From positions 1 through 6,793 of the forward strand of contig CAJXLH010000147.1 in NCBI GenBank assembly GCA_913055925.1: a DNA stretch of 6,793 nt. The letters are read 5' to 3'. The notes beneath the pieces were generated by a model that made no database searches, was not told the origin of the DNA, and was given only the letters and a program-made list of their open reading frames with translations. Both the position numbers and the translations under genes were made by a program. The first letter of the stretch is position 1. Every line of letters starts with the position of its first letter. Below are positions 1-5,301 of the stretch, piece by piece. Source of the stretch: an uncultured Maritalea sp. Its GTDB lineage: Bacteria > Pseudomonadota > Alphaproteobacteria > Rhizobiales > Devosiaceae.

Positions 1-1
1 A

Positions 2-895
2 GGGCTAATTGCTTTTGAAACCGCGCATCCGGTGCCTGATGAAAGCTCGCTTGCTGCGGGTGCTGCGGCGATTGAGTGGTTGGCCGGTTTGCCTGAAAAC
101 TCTCGGTTGCTTGTGCTGGTGTCTGGCGGCGCTTCTTCATTGATCGAACATCTGCGTCTAGGCGTCACTTTTGAAGATTTGGTGGCGTTAAACAAAACGG
201 CCCATGCTGAAGGGTGGGCAATCGAACAAATCAATAAAAAAAGACGTGAGCTATCGGCCATCAAAGGCGGCGAGTTATTGCGCCATTTTGCGGGCAAGGC
301 CGTGCGCGCGCTCTGTATTTCAGATGTGGAGGGTGATGGCGTCGACGTTATTGGTTCTGGCATTGGCGCTTGCCCGAAAGACGCAGCGTTTGAGTATACC
401 AGTGAAATTATCGCGTCGAATGCAGTGGCTCGGGATTCAATCGAAACGCTCGCCAGAGCAAACCAGTTTCAGATCATCGAAAATACCGAAATGCTCTATG
501 ATGATGTGGAAGTTCTCGCGCCGAAATTGGCGCAGCGGGTGCTTGCGGGGCCAGCGGGCCTCTACATTTGGGGTGGTGAAAGCACCGTAAGATTGCCTGA
601 GGACCCAGGATATGGCGGTCGTAACCAAGCGCTTGCATTATTGTTTGCTAGCGAGATCTCTGGCTATGAAGGCATTACAGCGCTTTTTGCGGGGACTGAT
701 GGTACAGACGGCCCAACTGAGAATGCAGGCGGCCTGGTTGATGGCAAAAGCTTTTCAGCTGGTGAGAGTGCTTCAGCCGCTTTGGAAGCAGCGGATGCCG
801 GGCGCTACTTGCAGTCGGTTGGCGCAGCGCTAAAGACAGGGCCAACCGGAACCAATGTGATGGATATTGCGCTCGTTCTTAAAAGCGATAGCTAG
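2..895 (+). CDS. Glycerate 2-kinase, type II (DUF4147/MOFRL family), 5'-truncated by the window edge
   Basis: ATP-dependent phosphorylation of D-glycerate, normally to 2-phosphoglycerate, in the cytoplasm; relatives are named GckA or TtuD and act in the serine cycle, glyoxylate/tartrate use or photorespiratory-type pathways. The frame is already open at base 2 and encodes the family's HPVPDE block (visible residues 9-14), so the GTG at position 32 is an internal valine codon and not a start. Of 297 visible residues, further family motifs are SGGASSL (41-47), RRELSAIKGG (81-90), SDVEGDG (108-114, where relatives usually have SDVPGDD), GGESTV (191-196), GGRNQ (205-209), the signature GTDGTDGPT (231-239) and the C-terminal TGPTGTNV (279-286), which belong to the N-terminal DUF4147 and C-terminal MOFRL domains. 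The family is about 420 residues, so roughly 120 N-terminal residues are missing. It converges on the opposite-strand gene with 3 bp between the stops. Family assignment is secure; the exact pathway is not known. Confidence 0.93.
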   Translation, partial: GLIAFETAHPVPDESSLAAGAAAIEWLAGLPENSRLLVLVSGGASSLIEHLRLGVTFEDLVALNKTAHAEGWAIEQINKKRRELSAIKGGELLRHFAGKAVRALCISDVEGDGVDVIGSGIGACPKDAAFEYTSEIIASNAVARDSIETLARANQFQIIENTEMLYDDVEVLAPKLAQRVLAGPAGLYIWGGESTVRLPEDPGYGGRNQALALLFASEISGYEGITALFAGTDGTDGPTENAGGLVDGKSFSAGESASAALEAADAGRYLQSVGAALKTGPTGTNVMDIALVLKSDS

Positions 896-898
896 GTC

Positions 899-1351
899 TT
901 AGCTGGCTTTTACGGCATCCATGCTCGCGACGAGTTGATCTTTGTAGCTTTGTGGGAAATTGGCTGTTTCCAACCCAGCATAAATTGGCGCGACATATTG
1001 AGGCGTCGGCCGCCATGGCGATAGTTCGCCTGGAATAACATATGTTGAAGAGCTTACTTCATTGCCATCTTTGTCGATCAGCGTGATCGGCATATGCACC
1101 CATTGCTCTGTATCCACTTCGGCCGCTGCATCCATTTTCGCCATATCTTGGTCAGTTAGTTCGTATTGAATGCCATAAGTCACAGCGCCATCTTTTTTAA
1201 TCAAAGTGCAGCCTGCAAGCCCTTCGCGGGCGCAGTTGCCAAATGCCATTTCATAGCCTTCCAGGCGCATATAGCCGACATTTTTGGCGCTCGGGCAAAC
1301 CGCGCGCATACTGTTTTCAACCAAAAGGGTGCCATAGGCAAAGTAATGCAT
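899..1351 (-). CDS. Gamma-glutamylcyclotransferase-like (AIG2/GGCT fold) protein, last gene of the transporter operon
   Basis: A 150-residue protein with the gamma-glutamylcyclotransferase fold. Family members release 5-oxoproline from gamma-glutamyl amino acids or amines, and many bacterial members are uncharacterised. Seen: the N-terminal YFAYGTLL (residues 3-10, the substrate-binding YGxx loop), the central TYGIQYEL (58-65) and the helix MDAAAEVDTEQW (73-84), then a C-terminal PxxxYVAPI region. In characterised GGCTs the catalytic Glu sits four residues after the Leu of an LDxxE-type motif; here position +4 is Ala and Glu78 is at +5, so activity is uncertain. The ATG at 1351 is chosen because GGAG lies 6 nt upstream and the protein then begins directly at the conserved YFAYG; a TTG at 1375 would add eight residues not seen in the family. 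It follows the OppD-like ATPase gene after 29 bp on the same strand, suggesting cotranscription and perhaps processing of a transported gamma-glutamyl compound (inference). Confidence 0.8.
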   Translation of the reverse strand: MHYFAYGTLLVENSMRAVCPSAKNVGYMRLEGYEMAFGNCAREGLAGCTLIKKDGAVTYGIQYELTDQDMAKMDAAAEVDTEQWVHMPITLIDKDGNEVSSSTYVIPGELSPWRPTPQYVAPIYAGLETANFPQSYKDQLVASMDAVKAS

Positions 1352-1357
1352 TTTAAT

Positions 1358-1361
1358 CTCC
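1358..1361 (-). promoter_or_regulatory. Shine-Dalgarno site deciding the start of the GGCT-like gene
   Basis: GGAG on the - strand, followed by six A/T-rich bases (ATTAAA) and then ATG at 1351. The spacing is ideal, and this site supports ATG 1351 over the TTG at 1375, which would place this SD inside the coding region. Confidence 0.6.
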
Positions 1362-1380
1362 AATTTCGATAGCAATGGGG

Positions 1381-2412
1381 TTAGCTGGCGTTGTTGCGCC
1401 AGAAAGCTTGGTGTTGGAACTGTTCCAGATGGTCAGGCATTTCAGCGCTGCGGTGGCAGCGAACCTTGTGCCCTTCGTTGTTTGTTGATTTGAGCTCTGG
1501 TGATTGCTCGACGCATTTTTCAATTGCGAGTGGGCATCTTTCAGCGAAGCGACAACCTTTTGTGCCCACGGATAGGTCGGGCGGCGAACCGGGAATGGAA
1601 ATCGGCTCACGATCCGCAGTCGGGTCGGGAATTGCGTAACGCAAACCCGCTGAGTAAGGATGTTGCGGTGACCGCGCGATTTGATGTGTTGGTCCCATCT
1701 CGACGATTACGCCTGCATACATCACGACCATTGTCTCGCAGCTTTCGACAACCAATGCCAGATCGTGCGTAACCAACACAAGCGCAAAGCCTTGTTGATC
1801 CTGCAGCTCAAATAGTCGCTCAAATATCTGGTCTTGAACGATGACATCCAACGCGGTTGTCGGTTCATCGGCAAGGATAACTTCAGGCTGCAAGGCGAGG
1901 GCCATCGCAATGACCGCGCGTTGCCGCATGCCGCCTGAGAATTGATGCGGATAGTCATCCAGGCGACCAGGCGGCACACCAACCATTTCGAACAGTTTAG
2001 CGGCGTGAGCGCGGGCCTGTATTGTTGTCTGGTTTGAATGCGCTTGAATGGCTTCAACAATTTGAGCCCCGATTTTGTGAACCGGGTTAAGGGCGTTCAG
2101 CGCGCTTTGGGTGATCATTGAGATATCCGCCCATCGCGTTTTACGCCGTTCTTCGGTGTCCATGCTCAGCAAATCGCTGCCGTTCAAGGCGACTTTGCCG
2201 GTGCGAATTTCAGCGTTGCCGGGCAGCACGCCCATAATTGTTTTGAGCAATGTTGACTTGCCGCAACCGCTTTCACCGACTAAGCCAACGCGAGCGCCTT
2301 TCGATATCGATAGCTCAATGTCGCGTAGAGCCGCCACGTTTTGACGGTCAACGCGGTAGTCGACGTCGAGATTTTCGATTGAGAGGATGGATTTTTGATC
2401 TTGATTTGTCAT
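1381..2412 (-). CDS. Oligopeptide/dipeptide-type ABC transporter ATPase, OppD/DppD-like
   Basis: One of the two nucleotide-binding subunits that power import through the DppB/DppC-like pair encoded just upstream. With the ATG at 2412 the protein has 343 residues, normal for the family. Seen: Walker A GESGCGKST (46-54), Q-loop Gln102 in MITQSALNALNP, ABC signature SGGMRQR (159-165), Walker B VILADEP (178-184) followed by TTALD, and the switch histidine in THD (His216). The C-terminal oligo_HPY domain has four cysteines (287, 293, 300, 319) in the GCRF...RCP...C...C arrangement. Two starts are possible: GTG 2418, overlapping the preceding permease stop by 4 bp, or ATG 2412, 2 bp after that stop. 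ATG is preferred because AGGG (2418-2421) sits 5 nt before it. Either arrangement implies translational coupling. The ligand cannot be deduced. Confidence 0.93.
   Translation of the reverse strand: MTNQDQKSILSIENLDVDYRVDRQNVAALRDIELSISKGARVGLVGESGCGKSTLLKTIMGVLPGNAEIRTGKVALNGSDLLSMDTEERRKTRWADISMITQSALNALNPVHKIGAQIVEAIQAHSNQTTIQARAHAAKLFEMVGVPPGRLDDYPHQFSGGMRQRAVIAMALALQPEVILADEPTTALDVIVQDQIFERLFELQDQQGFALVLVTHDLALVVESCETMVVMYAGVIVEMGPTHQIARSPQHPYSAGLRYAIPDPTADREPISIPGSPPDLSVGTKGCRFAERCPLAIEKCVEQSPELKSTNNEGHKVRCHRSAEMPDHLEQFQHQAFWRNNAS
1385..1402 (-). repeat. Small perfect inverted repeat at the 3' end of the OppD-like gene
   Basis: Arms CTGGCG (1385-1390) and CGCCAG (1397-1402) with a 6-base loop. 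It covers the last codons of the ATPase gene, just before the stop at 1381 and about 34 bp upstream of the GGCT-like start. In the transcript it would form a 6-bp G+C-rich stem. No U-run follows, so it is not an obvious intrinsic terminator; it could slow decay or could be chance. Confidence 0.35.
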
Positions 2413-2414
2413 AA

Positions 2415-3281
2415 TCACCCTGCCTGTTTAATGCGTGGATTGACCACTTCTTCATAGGCGCGGCCGATGAAGTAGACGGAAGTCACAAGGATCATGATTG
2501 CAATGCCGGGGGGGACCACCCACCACGGCGCGCGATACATCATTTGTGAGGCGTAAGCGTCGTAAATGATGGTGCCCCAGCTGACGACATTGGGGTCGCC
2601 AAAGCCGAGAAATCCTATGCTTGCTTCTGTAATGATGGCCCATGCCAAGGCAAAGGTGACGCCAACCAAAGCAAAAGGCATGATGTTTGGCGCAATCTCT
2701 TTGTAGATGATGTCGAAATCACTGGCGCCAGTCGTTTTGGCGGCGGCAATGAACTGCCTTTCACGCAAAGACAGGACTTCAGCGCGAACAATCCGGGCGG
2801 TGGAGCGCCACATGACGATCATCATCGCAAAAATGATGGTCCAGATGTTTTGCCCAGTTAGTGACAGCAGAACAATGATGAATGGCAAGAACGGCAGACC
2901 AAGGAATATGTCGGTCAAGCGCATAAGGAAATTGTCGACGTGACCGCCGAGGTAACCTGCCAATAGGCCGATATTTACGCCGATAATGACAGTGCCAAGA
3001 GCCGTAAGTACGCCAATGATCAATGCCGGACGTGCGCCCCAAAGCATTTGGCTCATCACATCGCGCCCCAAAAGTGTTGTGCCGAGCCAATGGTCAAGCG
3101 TTGGTGGCGACAGGCGCACAAGTTTGCCAGCATCATCATAAATGCGTTCTGTTGGCCCATATGGTGCCAGCAGGGGACCAAACACCGCTATGCCGACGCA
3201 GATGCCGCAAATGACAAGGCTGACCCGTCCTGAGGGCGACTGCCAGATGATGGCGAAGAACTTTGAAAGTGATCTCAACAT
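2415..3281 (-). CDS. ABC transporter permease, DppC/OppC-like
   Basis: Inner-membrane subunit forming half of the translocation channel together with the DppB-like protein. 288 residues, normal length. Seen: an N-terminal OppC_N region with a hydrophobic segment at about 19-41 ending in GPLLAPYGP, then HWLGTTLLGRDVMSQMLWGAR (about 64-84), very typical of DppC/OppC (hallmark LGTDxxGRDxxSRxxxGAR). After this come several membrane segments at about 85-110, 122-157, 200-225 and 255-275. The cytoplasmic EAA coupling loop is at about 179-200 (AAAKTTGASDFD, then IAPNI), the helix that contacts the ATPases. The ATG at 3281 lies 9 bp after the DppB-like stop; the only SD candidate is AGG overlapping that stop codon, 8 nt before the ATG, so translation probably depends on ribosomes finishing the previous gene. 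Its own stop lies about 2 bp before the next ATPase start. Confidence 0.94.
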   Translation of the reverse strand: MLRSLSKFFAIIWQSPSGRVSLVICGICVGIAVFGPLLAPYGPTERIYDDAGKLVRLSPPTLDHWLGTTLLGRDVMSQMLWGARPALIIGVLTALGTVIIGVNIGLLAGYLGGHVDNFLMRLTDIFLGLPFLPFIIVLLSLTGQNIWTIIFAMMIVMWRSTARIVRAEVLSLRERQFIAAAKTTGASDFDIIYKEIAPNIMPFALVGVTFALAWAIITEASIGFLGFGDPNVVSWGTIIYDAYASQMMYRAPWWVVPPGIAIMILVTSVYFIGRAYEEVVNPRIKQAG

Positions 3282-3290
3282 GTTGCGCGC

Positions 3291-4262
3291 CTATTGGTAA
3301 GTAATTCGGGGATCGAGAATGCCGTAAAGGACATCCGCAAAAAGGGTGCCGGCGACGGTGAGGACAGCAATGAGGAGGAACGCGGCTTGAACGACTGGAT
3401 AGTCTGAGCGACCGACGGCTTCCACCATCAACAAGCCGAGACCGGGCCATGAAAACACGGTTTCAATGACGACAGATCCGGCAACCGCCCAACCCAATAT
3501 CATGGGTAAGGTGGTTGCCAGCGGGAGCATCGAATTTCGCATCGCGTGGTGGTAAAGAATGCGCTTTTCTGGAACGCCTTTCATGCGTGCGAGTTCGATG
3601 TAATCCTCACCAATTGTAGAAAGCATGGTGGAACGCATCAGCAAAAATGGGAAGCAGAACTGGTAGGCGACATTGACCATGAATGGCAGTGCCAGATGGT
3701 GCAAAAAGTCCAGCGATAAGTACATTTGCAAGTTCGCTTCAGGGAACATGCCAGGCGAGACAATGTGGCCGACTGGAAATAGGTCAAGACGGATTGAGAA
3801 AAACAGGATCGCCAACATGCCGAGCCAAAAGACGGGTGTAGATTGCAGCGCTGTCGCAATGAGCACCAGTGCGCCTTCAAGCTTGCTGCCGCGTTTCCAC
3901 GCAACCATGGCGCCAACAAATGCACCTATCGCGTAGGCAACGATCATTGAGGGCAAGATCAAAACAAGCGTGTTGATCAATCGGTTGCCGATTTCACCTG
4001 CCACAGGGCGCAGTGTATGAAATGAAATGCCAAAATCCAGCAGCACAAGATTGCGCAAATAGATAAGATATTGCTCGAATAGCGGTTTATCCAACCCGAA
4101 TTGCGCCTTTAGTGCTTCCTGCGCCTTCGGGTAAAGGGCCGGGCTGATAACCGTGGCTGTCGGATCCCCGGGCAGCAGGCGAAACATGAAGAACATGACT
4201 GTCGACATCACAAACAAGGTGAGGAGAGCGTGCCAAGTGCGTTTGATCAAAAACTGACGCAT
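3291..4262 (-). CDS. ABC transporter permease, DppB/OppB-like
   Basis: Inner-membrane channel subunit, partner of the DppC-like protein. 323 residues from the ATG at 4262, normal for the family. Seen: first membrane helix at about 9-30 (ALLTLFVMSTVMFFMF) followed at once by the family hallmark RLLPGDP (28-34), then GLDKPLFEQYLIYLRNLV (56-73) and LDFGIS (75-80). Further hydrophobic segments lie at about 98-121, 132-156, 188-208, 250-270 and 292-312. The EAA loop is at about 219-247 (EDYIELARMKGVPEKRIL), and the protein ends in the typical YGILDPRI. ATG 4262 overlaps the preceding ATPase stop by one base (TGATG), giving tight translational coupling, and a strong SD (AAGGGGG) lies 7 nt upstream. 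The TTG immediately before the ATG is an in-frame alternative but spaces worse from the SD. Confidence 0.94.
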   Translation of the reverse strand: MRQFLIKRTWHALLTLFVMSTVMFFMFRLLPGDPTATVISPALYPKAQEALKAQFGLDKPLFEQYLIYLRNLVLLDFGISFHTLRPVAGEIGNRLINTLVLILPSMIVAYAIGAFVGAMVAWKRGSKLEGALVLIATALQSTPVFWLGMLAILFFSIRLDLFPVGHIVSPGMFPEANLQMYLSLDFLHHLALPFMVNVAYQFCFPFLLMRSTMLSTIGEDYIELARMKGVPEKRILYHHAMRNSMLPLATTLPMILGWAVAGSVVIETVFSWPGLGLLMVEAVGRSDYPVVQAAFLLIAVLTVAGTLFADVLYGILDPRITYQ

Positions 4263-5275
4263 CAAACGACCCCCTTGATTTCACTGGCGCGGTGATTTGA
4301 GTGCGCGAAATGGCAACCTGCCATGTGAAAGCCTTTTATCACCGGTTTCGGTTTGGTTTGCTGACAAATGTCAGTCGCGGCGGGGCAACGCGGGTGAAAG
4401 CGACAGCCGGTTGGTACATTTGCCGGGCTGGGTATTGCACCGGAAATCTTGGGACGCTCACGTTTGACGTCTGGATTTGAATTTGGTGTGGCTGCAAGAA
4501 GCGCCTTTGTGTACGGGTGCTCGGGTGCCGCGAACACCTGTTTGCATGGGCCGCTTTCAATGATCTTGCCCAAATACATAATGGCCAATTTGTCACAAAT
4601 GGCGGGCACCGAAGACAGATCATGGGTGATATAGATTAGGCCGATATTGCGCTTTTTCACCAGTCGCTTGAGCAGTTGAACGATACCCCATTTTATAGAG
4701 ACATCGAGCATTGAAATCGGCTCGTCTGCGACGATGAGTTCTGGTTCAAGCACCAAGGCACGCGCAATGCATACACGTTGGCGTTGACCGCCACTTAGCT
4801 CATGCGGGAACTTATCAATAAACCGGCTTGCGGGTTGGAGCTCGGCGTCAGCAAGGGATTCTAGGGCCTTTTGACGTAACTCGGCGCGCGAAAGTCCAAG
4901 CCTTTGATAAACCAACGGCCGGCTGACAATTTCAGCGATAGTGTGCTGTGGGTTTAGCGACCCATAAGGGTCTTGAAAAACCATCTGCACCTTCTTGTGG
5001 AAGGCGCGTTTGGCTTTGCCTTTTAGAAAGCCAACTTCGTCACCGTTAAACGAAATTGTTCCGGTTGAAGGGGCTTCCAATCCCACGAGAAGACGCGCAA
5101 GTGTTGACTTGCCGCAACCGCTTTCACCTACAAGTCCAAGGACTTCACCTGGTTGTAGGTTTAAATCGATACCATCAACCGCACGAATAGTCGTGGGTTC
5201 TGACATGCCAAAGAGTGAGGATAGTCCCTCACCAAGCAAATAATGCTTGGTGAGGTCTTTGATTTGCAACATCAT
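4262..5275 (-). CDS. Oligopeptide/dipeptide-type ABC transporter ATPase, OppF/DppF-like
   Basis: Second nucleotide-binding subunit of the importer, expected to pair with the OppD-like ATPase. 337 residues, normal length. Seen: LTKHY (8-12), which together with the later RAVDGIDL (31-38) is typical of OppF/DppF, Walker A GESGCGKST (50-58), Q-loop Gln101 in MVFQDPYGSLNP, signature SGGQRQR (161-167), Walker B LIVADEP (180-186) followed by ISMLDVS, and the switch histidine His218 in THD. The C-terminal oligo_HPY region has four cysteines (291, 297, 304, 321). The start is ATG 5275 or the adjacent ATG 5272. No convincing Shine-Dalgarno is visible, and the start codon lies between two perfect inverted repeats (5276-5293 and 5227-5255), which may restrain initiation. 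It begins 26 bp after the SBP stop and ends overlapping the DppB-like start. Placing F before B, C and D differs from the common A-B-C-D-F order. Confidence 0.93.
   Translation of the reverse strand: MMLQIKDLTKHYLLGEGLSSLFGMSEPTTIRAVDGIDLNLQPGEVLGLVGESGCGKSTLARLLVGLEAPSTGTISFNGDEVGFLKGKAKRAFHKKVQMVFQDPYGSLNPQHTIAEIVSRPLVYQRLGLSRAELRQKALESLADAELQPASRFIDKFPHELSGGQRQRVCIARALVLEPELIVADEPISMLDVSIKWGIVQLLKRLVKKRNIGLIYITHDLSSVPAICDKLAIMYLGKIIESGPCKQVFAAPEHPYTKALLAATPNSNPDVKRERPKISGAIPSPANVPTGCRFHPRCPAATDICQQTKPKPVIKGFHMAGCHFAHSNHRASEIKGVV
4270..4276 (-). promoter_or_regulatory. Strong Shine-Dalgarno for the DppB-like permease
   Basis: AAGGGGG on the - strand, 7 nt before ATG 4262, inside the last codons of the OppF-like gene. 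It fixes the permease start at 4262 and suggests strong initiation on top of coupling through the TGATG overlap. Confidence 0.6.
5227..5255 (-). repeat. Perfect 12-bp inverted repeat inside the 5' end of the OppF-like gene
   Basis: In transcript order the arms are CCTCACCAAGCA (5255-5244) and TGCTTGGTGAGG (5238-5227), separated by a 5-base loop TTATT. The stem starts 20 bases into the coding region and covers codons for about DLTKHYLLGEG. It is the strongest hairpin found in the window. No U-tract follows, so it is not a standard terminator. It sits just downstream of a start codon that lacks a clear SD, where a stable stem commonly lowers initiation or protects the upstream SBP message from 3' exonucleases (inference). 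Confidence 0.7.
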
Positions 5276-5293
5276 AAAGAAATGCGTTTCTTT
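5276..5293 (-). repeat. Inverted repeat filling the gap between SBP and OppF-like genes
   Basis: Arms AAAGAAA and TTTCTTT (7 bp, perfect) around a 4-base loop, ending on the base directly before ATG 5275. In the transcript it would pair the only purine-rich stretch available upstream of the start with the pyrimidine run next to the ATG. The stem is A/U-rich and weaker than the one inside the gene. Confidence 0.5.
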
Positions 5294-5301
5294 CGACGGG
5301 T

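Noticed and set aside
32..34. GTG as the start of the glycerate kinase gene.
   Set aside because: The frame is open upstream to base 2 and encodes the conserved residues just before this valine (HP of HPVPDE), and the N-terminal part of the family is missing, so the gene begins outside the window.
744..753. Palindrome AAAAGCTTTT inside the glycerate kinase gene as an operator.
   Set aside because: It lies deep in coding sequence with no promoter-like context; a 10-bp A/T-rich palindrome is expected by chance.
890..904. Short inverted repeat AGCTA...TAGCT spanning both convergent stop codons, with TTTT runs nearby on each side, as a possible bidirectional terminator.
   Set aside because: The stem is only 5 bp and A/T-rich, and the T-runs are short and separated from the stem; too weak to annotate as a terminator.
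1373..1375. TTG as the start of the GGCT-like gene.
   Set aside because: It would put the good GGAG site inside the coding region and add residues before the conserved YFAYG start of the family.
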